64,000 nt of DNA, taken from assembly GCA_963709665.1 (NCBI GenBank), contig CAVPWU010000003.1:284910-348909 (forward strand). The letters are read 5' to 3'. Both the position numbers and the translations under genes were made by a program. The notes below the pieces were generated by a model, which worked only from the letters and a program-made list of their open reading frames with translations, was not told the origin of the DNA and did not search any database. Positions 1 to 8,481 of this stretch are shown here, piece by piece; position 1 is the stretch's first letter, and every line of letters starts with the position of its first letter. The DNA comes from DASZIT01 sp963709665 (GTDB lineage Bacteria > Actinomycetota > Acidimicrobiia > Acidimicrobiales > RAAP-2).

Positions 1-20
1 TCGAAACGCAGCTGCTCCAT
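1..20 (-). CDS. 5' end of an unidentified minus-strand gene
   Basis: Only the first six codons (MEQLRF) are inside the window. The start is credible because an AAGGAG Shine-Dalgarno stretch lies six to seven bases upstream of the ATG on the minus strand. The gene is divergent from the P450 gene that starts near 171, and the shared region holds operator site 1. No function can be assigned from six residues. Confidence 0.45.
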
Positions 21-105
21 TGCGCACTCCTTCACTCTCGCCGGCGGTGCCCGCCGCAGTCCGTCGGCGGCATCGCCTCCCAGCGACGGCGGAACCGCCC
101 GGGAA

Positions 106-135
106 TTGAGAACCTTGGGCAGACTAACCTAAGAT
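106..135 (+). promoter_or_regulatory. Putative promoter of the first P450 gene
   Basis: TTGAGA at 106-111 and TAAGAT at 130-135 are separated by 18 bases, a reasonable vegetative-type promoter. The -10 box is embedded in operator site 1, so a bound repressor would block it directly. Inferred from sequence only. Confidence 0.4.
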
Positions 136-140
136 TTGTT
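126..140 (+). promoter_or_regulatory. Operator site 1 (AACCTAAGATTTGTT)
   Basis: First of five copies of the same asymmetric 15-bp element found only in intergenic regions of the first 12 kb. It lies between a divergent minus-strand gene (start at 20) and the P450 gene. The other copies are at 1502-1516, 5740-5754, 10992-11006 and 11876-11890. Confidence 0.7.
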
Positions 141-170
141 GACGATGAAGCGGGAGTGGGGTGCAGCGGT

Positions 171-1472
171 ATGACCGAATCAGAGAACTGCCCGTTCGAG
201 GGCGTCGACTTCTTCTCCGACGAGACCCTGATTGACGATCCCTACCCGTACTTCGAGTTCCTCCGGGACCAGAAGGGACCGGTCTGGTTGGAGCCTGAGT
301 ACGGCGTAGCGATGGTGACCGGCCACGCCGAAGCCATGGCCGTGCTGCGCGACCCGGACGCCTTCTCCTCCTGCAATGCACCCACTGGGCCGTTCCCGGG
401 ACTCCCCGTGGCTCCGGAGGGCGACGACGCCACCTCGGTCATCGACGAATACCGGGACCAACTGCCCATGCACGAGTTCATGGTCACCATGGATCCGCCA
501 CAACACAGCGAACTACGCGGCCTCCTGCGGGGTCTCTTCACACCTCGTCGCCTGAAGGAGAACGAGGACTTCATGTGGAGCCTGGCCGATGACCAGTTCG
601 ACGAGTTCCTGTCCGACGGGCAGTGTGAATTCGTCGAACAGTACGCAGCTCCATACACCAGCGTGGTCATCGCCGATCTGCTCGGGGTCCCGGAGGAGGA
701 CCGGAGGGCCTTCCGCCGGCTCTTCGACAAGCAGATGATGGCCGAGGTGTCCGAGGAACAGCAGATCCTGGCCGACAACCCTCTGGCCTACATCGAAGAG
801 GCCTTCACCGGCTATATCAACGATCGCCGGGAGACCCCCCGGAGTGATGTCCTGACCCATCTGGCGCTGGCCAAGTACTCCGATGGCTCGGTCCCCGATG
901 TCACCGCCCTGGCCCGGGAGGCCTCCTTCGTCTTTGCCGCCGGCCAGGAGACCACCGTCCGTTTGCTGGCCTTCGCCATCCGCCATCTGGCGGAGCACCA
1001 GGACGTCCAGCGCCGTCTCCGTGATGATCGTGAACTGATCCCCGAGTTCGTCGAGGAGATGTTGCGCCTCGAGAGCCCGATCAAGGCCTACTTCCGGATG
1101 GCCCGGCGAACCACCACCCTAGGGGGGGTCCACATCCCCGCCGGCACGTCGGTCATGCTGCTGCCCGGAGCCGCCAACCGCGATCCTCGTCAATTCACCG
1201 ACCCGGACGCCTTGGCCCTCGATCGGCGCAACGTGCGCGAGCAGCTCGCCTTCAGCCGCGGCGTGCACAGCTGTCTCGGCCAACCTCTGGCCCGTTCCGA
1301 GGGCCGCATCACCCTCGAACGACTGCTCGATCGCATGCCGGAGTTCCACGTGGCCGAGGAGTACCACGGGACGCCTGATGCCCGGACGTGGGAGTACCTC
1401 GCCACCTGGATCTTCCGAGGGCTCACCGCCGTCCACATCACCTTCCCGGCCTCGGTCCCCGCCCGCGCCTGA
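171..1472 (+). CDS. Cytochrome P450
   Basis: Soluble bacterial P450 of normal length (about 433 residues), expected to hydroxylate a hydrophobic substrate in the cytoplasm using electrons from a ferredoxin system not seen in this window. Visible motifs: I-helix AAGQETT near residue 254 (Gln where an acidic residue or other side chain often precedes ETT), K-helix EMLR near 294, and heme loop FSRGVHSCLG with the thiolate Cys near 368. The N-terminus has no membrane anchor. ATG 171 is chosen; a GTG at 156 in the same frame is an alternative. It is preceded by operator site 1 and followed by the aldehyde dehydrogenase operon, which has its own promoter. Substrate unknown; family assignment is firm. 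Confidence 0.93.
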   Translation: MTESENCPFEGVDFFSDETLIDDPYPYFEFLRDQKGPVWLEPEYGVAMVTGHAEAMAVLRDPDAFSSCNAPTGPFPGLPVAPEGDDATSVIDEYRDQLPMHEFMVTMDPPQHSELRGLLRGLFTPRRLKENEDFMWSLADDQFDEFLSDGQCEFVEQYAAPYTSVVIADLLGVPEEDRRAFRRLFDKQMMAEVSEEQQILADNPLAYIEEAFTGYINDRRETPRSDVLTHLALAKYSDGSVPDVTALAREASFVFAAGQETTVRLLAFAIRHLAEHQDVQRRLRDDRELIPEFVEEMLRLESPIKAYFRMARRTTTLGGVHIPAGTSVMLLPGAANRDPRQFTDPDALALDRRNVREQLAFSRGVHSCLGQPLARSEGRITLERLLDRMPEFHVAEEYHGTPDARTWEYLATWIFRGLTAVHITFPASVPARA

Positions 1473-1497
1473 CCAGGCGTGTGACCGCCGGAAGGCT
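1469..1497 (+). promoter_or_regulatory. Putative promoter of the aldehyde dehydrogenase operon
   Basis: CTGACC (1469-1474) and AAGGCT (1492-1497) are spaced by 17 bases. The same layout, a TTGAC-like -35, 17-bp spacer, -10 and then the operator two to three bases later, recurs upstream of the AveC-like gene, the second P450 and the solute-binding protein gene. The boxes are individually weak; the repeated geometry is the main support. The -35 overlaps the P450 stop codon. Confidence 0.4.
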
Positions 1498-1501
1498 CCG
1501 G

Positions 1502-1516
1502 AACAAGTGTTAGGTT
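1502..1516 (-). promoter_or_regulatory. Operator site 2 (AACCTAACACTTGTT on minus strand)
   Basis: Most divergent of the five copies (differs from consensus at three central positions, the outer AACCT and TTGTT are kept). It would cover the predicted transcription start of the aldehyde dehydrogenase/VWA/MoxR operon. Confidence 0.6.
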
Positions 1517-1646
1517 ACGCTCACCAAGGGATCCGCGGGGCATGGTGATCGATTCCGAGGGGCCGGATCGGCTGGCGGCCCCGTGGAACGACTCACGGAT
1601 TTCTACCGGATCGGACAGAGCGGTCGACGGCTGAAGGGAATCAGGC

Positions 1647-3139
1647 ATGCCCGAAACGACGAAGGTCGAGTTCGAAACCAGAATGCTCATCGACGGGGCG
1701 TTGGTCGACGGGGAGTCGGGTGTCTTTCCGAACCTCAACCCTGCCACCGAGGAGGAGATCGGCCTCGCCCCCGATGCCTCCCGGGGCGACATGCTCCGGG
1801 CCATCGATGCGGCCCGGCGAGCCTTCGACGAGACCGACTGGTCGACCAACGGCGCCTTTCGGAGGCGCTGCCTGGAGCAACTCCACGCCGCCTTGGAGGC
1901 TGACAAGGAGGCCCTGCGCGAGGAGCTCATCCTCGAAGTGGGCTGTCCTCGGATGGTGACCCACGGACCCCAGTTGGACGCCCCGTTGAACGGGGCCCTG
2001 ACCTACCCGGCCAGGTTGATCGACGAGTACCCCTGGGAGGTGGCCCTCGAGGACGAGATGTCGGATGTCGTCCCCGGACAGGTGATGACCAAGAGGATCT
2101 GGCGCGAGGCGGTCGGGGTGGTCGGGGCCATCGTCCCCTGGAACTTTCCCTTCGAAGTGTCGATCAACAAGCTCGGTCAGGCCCTGGCGACCGGAAACAC
2201 CGTGGTGCTGAAGCCGGCTCCGGACACGCCGTTCAACGCCACCCGCCTGGGTCGACTGATCGCCGAGCAGACGGACATCCCGGCCGGTGTGGTGAACATC
2301 GTGACGTCCTCCGACCACCTTCTGGGGGAGGAGCTCACGCTCTCCCCCAAGGTCGACCTGATCTCCTTCACCGGCTCGACGGCAGTCGGCAAACGGATCA
2401 TGCAGAAGGGGGCTGACACCATGAAGCGCCTCTTCCTCGAGCTGGGGGGAAGTCGGCCACCATCGTCCTCGACGACGCCGACCTCGAGCTGTCCTGCCTG
2501 ATCGGCATCGCCCCGTGTATGCACGCCGGCCAGGGCTGTGCCATGCCGACCCGCATGCTGCTGCCCCGCTCCCGCTACGACGAGGGGGTCGAGATCCTGA
2601 CGGCGATGTACGAAGGCGTGGTACCGGGCGACCCCCAGGACCCCGGCACCCTATGCGGGCCGGTGATCTCCGCCAAGCAGCGCCAGCGGGTGCTCGGCCA
2701 CATCCAGCGTGGCGTCGACGAGGGAGCCACCCTGGCGGTGGGCGGTACCGGGGCACCGGCCGGATCGGAACGAGGCTTCTACGTGAAGCCCACCCTGTTT
2801 ACGGATGTCGACAACAAGATGTCCATCGCCCAGGAGGAGATCTTCGGCCCGGTGCTGGTCGTCATCCCGTTCGACAATGACGAGGACGCCCTGCGGATTG
2901 CCAACGACAGCCAGTACGGCCTGGCCGGCAACGTGATGTCCGGATCCCTGGAACGGGGCCTGGGGGTCGCCCACCGGCTCCGGGCCGGGTTCCTCGGGAT
3001 CAACGGCGGCGCACCGTACTTCGCCGACATGCCCTTCGGGGGTTACAAGAGCAGCGGGGTCGGACGGCAGAACGGCTACGCCGGCTTCGAGCAGTATCTG
3101 GAGGTCAAATCGGTGGCCTGGCCGGCGGAGGCCGGGTAG
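1647..3139 (+). CDS. Aldehyde dehydrogenase, interrupted by a frameshift
   Basis: NAD(P)-dependent aldehyde dehydrogenase superfamily enzyme of about 498 residues, oxidising an aldehyde to the carboxylate, plausibly the product of the neighbouring P450 and SDR. The protein is read in two frames: 1647 to about 2449, then the next frame to 3139. The break is in a G-run at 2444-2449 inside LELGG: one extra G restores LELGGKSATIVLDDAD and runs directly into the catalytic loop GQGC (Cys nucleophile) just after 2519. Upstream are the Rossmann and PWNFPFE motifs. A single homopolymer deletion in an otherwise intact gene suggests a sequencing error, but a real pseudogene cannot be excluded. It lies 19 bases before the VWA gene, so the three following genes look like one operon. 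Confidence 0.88.
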
Positions 3140-3158
3140 CACGTCACGGGGGGGACAG

Positions 3159-4895
3159 GTGAGCGAGCCTCTGGGCGCCGTCGAGGACACCGGGGCGGAT
3201 GCCGGCCGATTCGCCCTCCTGGCGTCGGCGGTCGCCGGCCGCCGACTCGGGGTGGCCTTCGGGGATCCGCAGAGCCCCCCGTGGAGCGACGGCCGGACGG
3301 TCTTCATCGACCCCGAGACGGGCCCCCGGCGTCAGGTGGAGTGCGTGGTGGTCCAAGCCTCGTTGATCGCGGCCGGGAGCCTCACCCCGGAGATGATGAG
3401 CCGCCTGAACCGCAACCCGGTGGCGGCGCGGCGATTCCTCTGTCTGGAGGGCCACCGGGCGTTGGGTGTCCTCGAACCGCTGCTCCCGGCATCGATGGTT
3501 TCCCTCGCCGATCGCCCGACCGCCGATCGAACGGACTCGCCGGGTGCCTCCCTCCTCCTCGCCCTGGGTGGTGAGGGGGTCCCGGATCCACCCGAGGTCT
3601 TCGGCGACCTGCGTCCCCGGTCGGTGGTGGAGCCCGGGGAGCCTGGACTCCGGGGGGGGGCGGCCGCCTCTGATCCGAACCCCCGGCGGCAGGACGCCCT
3701 GCGCGACCTCGAGGACGGTGGAGGAGACCCTTCGCCCATCAACTTCCTCGCCAGCCCGGTCGGGGGCGGGGGGCCCATCGGGCGTCTTCTGAGGCGCCTC
3801 CTCGGGGACGCCCGATCCTCGGGGAGCGGTGCGCCCGGCGCCGACGCCCCCACCCACTCGGGATTGGGCAGCCACCGCGTGTCCCGCCGGGGCGTCACCA
3901 CCACCAGCCGGGCGGCGATGGCCGACCGCTCCCCGCTCGACACCCCTCGGGGCCGCACCTACCCCGAGTGGGATGTCCACCATGGCGGTTACCGACCCGA
4001 CTGGTGCACGGTGTCCGAAACCGGTCCCGACGTGGGAACTCCGTCCCCCCTGTCGATCCCCGACCCGAAGGCCCTCCAGCGGGCGCTCGCCCGCCTGGGC
4101 ACCGAGCTGGAGCGTCGTCACCGCCAGACCCAGGGCGAGGACATCGACGTGGATGCTGCCGTCGAGTCCTACGTGGAGACCCTGGCCGGGACCTCGCCGA
4201 CCGAGGCCGTCTACATCGAGAGTCAACGGCGCCGTCGGGATCTCTCGGTGCTCGTGCTCCTGGACATCTCCGGGTCGGCCGGCGAACCGAGTCCCGTCGG
4301 TGGGACGGTGCACCTCCACCAACGTATTGCGGCGGCCGCCCTCACCGCCGCGCTGCATGACCTGGGCGACCGAGTGGCCCTCTACGGCTTCCGATCGCAG
4401 GGCCGCGCCGCCGTCTCCGTCATTCCTGTCAAGCACTTCGATGACGGGCTGGCTCCCCTGAGCGTCAGACTGGGAGGGCTGAGCCCGGGTGGATTCACCC
4501 GACTGGGGGCGGCCATCCGCCACGGGGCGGACACCTTGGAGCGGGAGGGCGGGACCCAGAGGCGGTTGCTGGTTGTCCTGTCCGATGGGTTCGCCTACGA
4601 CCACGGCTACGAAACAGCCTATGGCGAGGCGGATGCCCGCCGGGCGCTCTCGGAAGCTCGACACCGGGGGATCGGCTGTCTGTGTCTCAGTATCGGATCC
4701 GGCACCGATGCTGCCGCCCTCCGGAAGGTCTTCGGGACCGCCGCCCACGCCGTCGTGCCCACCGAGGACGACCTCCCGCCTCTTGTCGGACCGCTGTTCC
4801 GGTCGGCCCTCGGTGCGGCGGAGCTCCAGCGAACCAGAGCCGCCCAGGCCCGTCGTGCGGCGAGCCGTCGGCAGCTCGAGAGGAGGAACGCGTGA
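3159..4895 (+). CDS. VWA-domain protein, NorD/CbbO-like partner of a MoxR ATPase
   Basis: About 578 residues. The C-terminal third (from about residue 360) is a von Willebrand factor A domain with a MIDAS motif DISGS. The N-terminal part (residues 1-120) resembles the helical region of NorD-type proteins (stretch ending LEGHRALG). Between them is a long Gly/Pro/Ser-rich, probably disordered segment. NorD and CbbO work with a MoxR AAA ATPase to activate a metal enzyme (NO reductase, Rubisco), and the adjacent downstream gene is such an ATPase. No norB/norC or Rubisco gene is in the window, so the client is unknown; a P450 or the AveC-like protein are candidates by proximity only. GTG start at 3159. 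Confidence 0.82.
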   Translation: MSEPLGAVEDTGADAGRFALLASAVAGRRLGVAFGDPQSPPWSDGRTVFIDPETGPRRQVECVVVQASLIAAGSLTPEMMSRLNRNPVAARRFLCLEGHRALGVLEPLLPASMVSLADRPTADRTDSPGASLLLALGGEGVPDPPEVFGDLRPRSVVEPGEPGLRGGAAASDPNPRRQDALRDLEDGGGDPSPINFLASPVGGGGPIGRLLRRLLGDARSSGSGAPGADAPTHSGLGSHRVSRRGVTTTSRAAMADRSPLDTPRGRTYPEWDVHHGGYRPDWCTVSETGPDVGTPSPLSIPDPKALQRALARLGTELERRHRQTQGEDIDVDAAVESYVETLAGTSPTEAVYIESQRRRRDLSVLVLLDISGSAGEPSPVGGTVHLHQRIAAAALTAALHDLGDRVALYGFRSQGRAAVSVIPVKHFDDGLAPLSVRLGGLSPGGFTRLGAAIRHGADTLEREGGTQRRLLVVLSDGFAYDHGYETAYGEADARRALSEARHRGIGCLCLSIGSGTDAAALRKVFGTAAHAVVPTEDDLPPLVGPLFRSALGAAELQRTRAAQARRAASRRQLERRNA

Positions 4896-5689
4896 CCCAG
4901 GATCTCCCGCCGTTCTATCTACCGGTGGCAAATGAGGCAGAGGTCTTCCGAGCTGCCTTCGACCAGAAGCTCGCCGTGATGTTGAAGGGACCGACCGGGT
5001 GCGGCAAGACCCGGTTCGTCGAGACCATGGCCCATGACCTCGGCCGACCACTGGTCACCGTGGCCTGCCACGACGATCTGACCACGGCTGACCTGGTCGG
5101 GAGGTACCTGCTGCACGGCGGTGACACCACCTGGGTCGACGGTCCGCTGACCCGAGCGGTGCGGGAGGGGGCCATCTGCTACCTCGACGAGATCGTGGAA
5201 GCCCGGCAGGACACCACCGTGGTCCTCCACCCCCTCTCCGACTACCGGCGCCAGCTGCCGATCGAACGACTCGGCGAGACCCTCGACGCCGCGCCGGGGT
5301 TCTGCCTGGTGGTGTCGTACAACCCCGGCTACCAGAGTGTGCTCAAGGACTTGAAGGACTCGACGCGCCAGCGCATGGTGGCCATCGAGCTCGATTTCCC
5401 CCCTGCCGACGTGGAGGAGAAGATCCTCCTCCACGAGGCCGGCATCGACCAGCCGACCGCCGCCAGCCTGGTGCAGCTCGGTCAAGCCATCCGACGACTC
5501 GAGGCCTCCGGGCTGCGCGAGGTCGCCTCGACCCGGGTCCTGGTCGCCGCCGGACGACTGGTGGCGGCCGGACTGTCGGCGCGGGACGCCTGTCGGGCCG
5601 CCGTGGCCGGCCCGTTGACCGACGAGCCTCTGATCACCGCCGGACTCCTGGAGATGATCGACACCTACCTGCCCGGTTCCGGCACGTAG
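4892..5689 (+). CDS. MoxR-family AAA ATPase (NorQ/CbbQ/NirQ-like)
   Basis: About 265 residues. Walker A GPTGCGKT is at residues 33-40, Walker B-like ICYLDEI near 95, and a sensor-type VVSYNPGY further on; these, with the ATPase length, match the CbbQ/NirQ/NorQ branch of MoxR ATPases. Such ATPases remodel a partner enzyme during cofactor insertion or reactivation together with a VWA protein. GTG 4892 is chosen because an AGGAGGA ribosome binding site is at 4881-4887 and the start overlaps the stop of the VWA gene by four bases (GTGA), showing translational coupling. Confidence 0.88.
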   Translation: MTQDLPPFYLPVANEAEVFRAAFDQKLAVMLKGPTGCGKTRFVETMAHDLGRPLVTVACHDDLTTADLVGRYLLHGGDTTWVDGPLTRAVREGAICYLDEIVEARQDTTVVLHPLSDYRRQLPIERLGETLDAAPGFCLVVSYNPGYQSVLKDLKDSTRQRMVAIELDFPPADVEEKILLHEAGIDQPTAASLVQLGQAIRRLEASGLREVASTRVLVAAGRLVAAGLSARDACRAAVAGPLTDEPLITAGLLEMIDTYLPGSGT

Positions 5690-5707
5690 CTGGGGGGTGA
5701 CGTCTCC

Positions 5708-5736
5708 TTGACACTCCGGGAGGGCGTCGCTAGCTT
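5708..5736 (+). promoter_or_regulatory. Strong promoter of the AveC-like gene
   Basis: TTGACA at 5708-5713 and TAGCTT at 5731-5736 with a 17-bp spacer, the best -35 in the cluster. Operator site 3 begins three bases after the -10, covering the expected transcription start. The transcript would have a leader of about 160 bases before ATG 5906, in which I see GC-rich inverted repeats (about 5820-5860) but no recognised riboswitch. Confidence 0.6.
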
Positions 5737-5739
5737 TGG

Positions 5740-5754
5740 AACAAATCTCAGGTT
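5740..5754 (-). promoter_or_regulatory. Operator site 3 (AACCTGAGATTTGTT on minus strand)
   Basis: One mismatch from site 1. On the plus strand the flanks are GGAAC at one end and GGTTCG at the other, so the outer four bases (GAAC/GTTC) are palindromic while the centre is not. It overlaps the predicted transcription start of the AveC-like gene. Confidence 0.7.
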
Positions 5755-5905
5755 CGTCCTTCGGGGGGCGGTGACAAGGGGGCGCATTGTCGTACGAGAC
5801 GGGCGTTGAGCCCATGCCCAGGGGGCCCGCCGGCCCGCCGGCACCCCGATGGGGGTGGCGTGCTCGCCCCCCTCGTCGATCGAGCCGGTCCGGGGTGAGC
5901 CGCCC

Positions 5906-7057
5906 ATGAGCGCCATCGACCTCACATCCACCGAGGACCCGGTTGCCGGGACGGAGCGGTCGGGGATCAAGCGCCCCTCACCCTGGCTGATCGGGATCCT
6001 CCTACTGGCCAACGTCGGCATCATCGCCATCCAGTACAACGCCCGTCGAGGGGCGGTGGCCTCCCGGATCGCCAACCCAGCCGTCCACGGCGCCCCCCGA
6101 CCGGTGGCCGCCCTCTTCCACCACGACTGGATCCCCACCCTCGAGCTGGGCACGGCCATCGGCGTGATCGCCATGGTCATCATCTTCGTGGTGATGTGGC
6201 AGCGCTACCCCAAGCACCCGATCCTGCTGATGGTCATCGCCACCACCGCCATCGTCTGGATGGACCCCATCATGAACTGGGCCCCCTACGCCGCCTACAA
6301 CCCCCAGCTCACCCACTTCCCGGAGACCTGGCCGCTGGCCTCGCTGTCGCCGACCGTCGAGCCGTTCATCGGCATCGGGTACGCCACCTTCTACCTGGGG
6401 GCCTACTTCCCGGCCATCTGGATCCTGCGCCGCATCCAGGCCCGCCGCCCGCTCGACACCTTCGTCTGGCGCCACCCCCTGATCAGCCTGGGCGGGCTCA
6501 TCCTGGTCGTCGGCTTCGTCTACGACGGCATCCTCGAGTCGATCCTGGTCCGGACCCAGCTCTACATCTACTCCCAGGTGATTCCCTTCGGATCCCTCTT
6601 CACCGGCAAGCCCTACCAGTTCCCCCTCCTCTGGGAGTCCACCTTCGTGTGCTGGGTGATGATCCCGGCCGGCGTGCTGCTCTATCGCGACGACACCGGA
6701 CGCACCCAAGCCGAGAAGTTGGCCCAGCGCATCCGTACCTACCGGCCCTTCCGAGGGCGCCCGGCCATCGCCACCTTCACTGTCATGTTCGCCATCCTCA
6801 ACGTCGCCTACTTCGCCTACGGGGGCAGCTTCGCCATCATCCGGGACACCGGGGCGGCCACCTCGGTGGCCTGTCCCTGGCCCTTCCCCGAAGCCAAGGT
6901 GTACGACCCGCAGGGCTTCTACGCCAAGGCCGGGCAGCCGGGTCCGTACATGGGCGGCATCTGGGACGGTTGGGAGTCCGCTCAGTCCGGACGCCCCGAC
7001 ACGGCCACCAACCCCGACGGCCGCTGCAGTCCCCAGAACCTCAGCGGGCACTCCTGA
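5906..7057 (+). CDS. AveC-like (spirocyclase-family) membrane protein
   Basis: About 383 residues with roughly seven hydrophobic segments, starting with IGILLLANVGIIAIQ near residue 30. The sequence, including the long loop with MDPIMNWAPYAAYNP and the conserved aromatic ends of each helix, resembles the AveC family, whose founding member acts in avermectin spiroketal formation; relatives are widespread in mycobacteria and of unknown function. It has its own promoter with operator site 3, so it is part of the same regulon as the P450s. ATG 5906 is chosen because the frame then begins with a short soluble tail before the first helix; an in-frame ATG at 5849 is possible. Confidence 0.75.
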   Translation: MSAIDLTSTEDPVAGTERSGIKRPSPWLIGILLLANVGIIAIQYNARRGAVASRIANPAVHGAPRPVAALFHHDWIPTLELGTAIGVIAMVIIFVVMWQRYPKHPILLMVIATTAIVWMDPIMNWAPYAAYNPQLTHFPETWPLASLSPTVEPFIGIGYATFYLGAYFPAIWILRRIQARRPLDTFVWRHPLISLGGLILVVGFVYDGILESILVRTQLYIYSQVIPFGSLFTGKPYQFPLLWESTFVCWVMIPAGVLLYRDDTGRTQAEKLAQRIRTYRPFRGRPAIATFTVMFAILNVAYFAYGGSFAIIRDTGAATSVACPWPFPEAKVYDPQGFYAKAGQPGPYMGGIWDGWESAQSGRPDTATNPDGRCSPQNLSGHS

Positions 7058-7203
7058 CGCCGACCCACGGGATCGGGGGTGGTTGCCGCGGGGTATCTTG
7101 CTTCCGGAGGCCGAGCCAGTGACCGTCGAGAGACCACGATGACCAGGGGACGTGACGCCCGGCACCGGGTGAACTGCTCGACGGCCGACCGCTGGTGGGC
7201 CCC

Positions 7204-8469
7204 ATGACGGCCGGCCCCCCCGTCGGCTCCCTGGACAGCCAACGTCGGGACGAGATCCTCGACGCCGCCTCGGAGGTCTTCGGATCGTCCGGCCTGCGGG
7301 CGACCCTGGAGGAGATCGCCGAGGCCAGCGGTATCCAACCGGGCAGCCTCTACCACCACTTCGATTCGAAGGAAGCCATCGTGGTGGAGCTGGTCAAGCG
7401 CTACCACGCCGACCTCGACCGGCTGGCGGAGATCGCCGTGAAGGAGCTGCGGGAGAGCCCTCCGAGCGGGGTGCGGGAGCGGATCGTGACCTACTGCTCG
7501 GCCATCGCCCGCTGCGCGGCTCGCCACGGGGCCGCCGTCCAGTTCACGTTCTACGAGCCGCCGGTGAGCGCCGGGCACGAGCTGGTGGAGCTGGCGGCCC
7601 GGGCACCCACAGCCATGCAGAAGGCCATGCTCAAGACGCTGCGGGCCGGTCGGGCCTCGGGCTTCCTGCGGGACGACATCGAACTGCCGCTCCTGGCCGA
7701 CCGGCTCACCCAGACGATGCTGCACATCGGGCTCGGACTCTTCCACCGGTACCAGGATGTCGATCGGGTGGCACACCACCTCTGCGCCATGGTCCTGGAG
7801 GGGGTGGCGACGTACTTTCCGCGTGATGATGATCTCGACGGGTCGAGGGCCATGCAGGCGGTCGAGGACGTCATGCGGACCTGGGATGACGGGGAGGCTT
7901 CCGAGGCCGACCGATCGTCGCTCATTCGATCGGTGGCGCGCTCGGAGTTCGGGCGGCGCGGGTATGAGGTCACCACGGTCCGGGATATCGCCAGCGCCGC
8001 CGGGATGAGCACCGGCAGCGTCTACCGGGAGATCGGGTCGAAGGAGGAGCTGCTCATCGCCATCATGCGCTCGTTCTCCGAGAAGGTGGTGGCGGGATGG
8101 GACGCCGCCCTCACCTCGTCGGCCACCAGCGTGGAGAAGCTCGACGCGGTGGCCTGGCTCCAGGTCAACGTGCTCGACCGGTTCCACGACGAGTTCAAGA
8201 TCCAGCTGGCGTGGCTCCGACAGTCCCCCCCGGACACTCCCGACATGGCCTGGTCGTTCCCGTCCCTCCTCCGGCAACTCCAGGCCATGCTGAAAGAAGG
8301 CGCCCGGGCCGGGGAGTTGACGGTCGACGGACCGGCCACCGAGCTCACCGCCCGGTCGATCGTCGAGTTGACCTGGGTGCCCGAGAACATCCTGCGCACC
8401 CAGGGCAAGAGGAAAGCCCTCCTCCACGTACGCGACACCATGCTGCGCGGCGCCGCCCAACGCAGCTAA
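7204..8469 (+). CDS. Tandem double-TetR transcriptional regulator (Mce3R-like architecture)
   Basis: One 421-residue polypeptide contains two complete TetR units. The first has its helix-turn-helix at residues about 15-60 (recognition part GIQPGSLYHHF), the second at about 238-285 (GMSTGSVYREI), each followed by a ligand-binding-type helical region. The two DNA-recognition helices differ, so the protein is expected to bind DNA as an internal pseudo-dimer on an asymmetric site. Mce3R of Mycobacterium tuberculosis has this architecture. It is the only complete DNA-binding regulator in the first 13 kb and therefore the best candidate for the five-copy asymmetric element; no copy lies in front of its own gene. 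ATG 7204 is preferred over GTG 7195; the ribosome binding site is weak for both. Confidence 0.9.
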   Translation: MTAGPPVGSLDSQRRDEILDAASEVFGSSGLRATLEEIAEASGIQPGSLYHHFDSKEAIVVELVKRYHADLDRLAEIAVKELRESPPSGVRERIVTYCSAIARCAARHGAAVQFTFYEPPVSAGHELVELAARAPTAMQKAMLKTLRAGRASGFLRDDIELPLLADRLTQTMLHIGLGLFHRYQDVDRVAHHLCAMVLEGVATYFPRDDDLDGSRAMQAVEDVMRTWDDGEASEADRSSLIRSVARSEFGRRGYEVTTVRDIASAAGMSTGSVYREIGSKEELLIAIMRSFSEKVVAGWDAALTSSATSVEKLDAVAWLQVNVLDRFHDEFKIQLAWLRQSPPDTPDMAWSFPSLLRQLQAMLKEGARAGELTVDGPATELTARSIVELTWVPENILRTQGKRKALLHVRDTMLRGAAQRS

Positions 8470-8481
8470 GCCGCTCCACCT

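Noticed and set aside
126..140. Repeated element as a KstR-type site
   Set aside because: KstR sites are palindromic with AACnnGTT; this element has AAC and GTT-like ends eight or more bases apart and an asymmetric centre.
3159..5689. Denitrification (nor) genes
   Set aside because: NorQ/NorD-like proteins are present but there is no norB, norC or other NO-reductase subunit; the pair also occurs with other enzymes.
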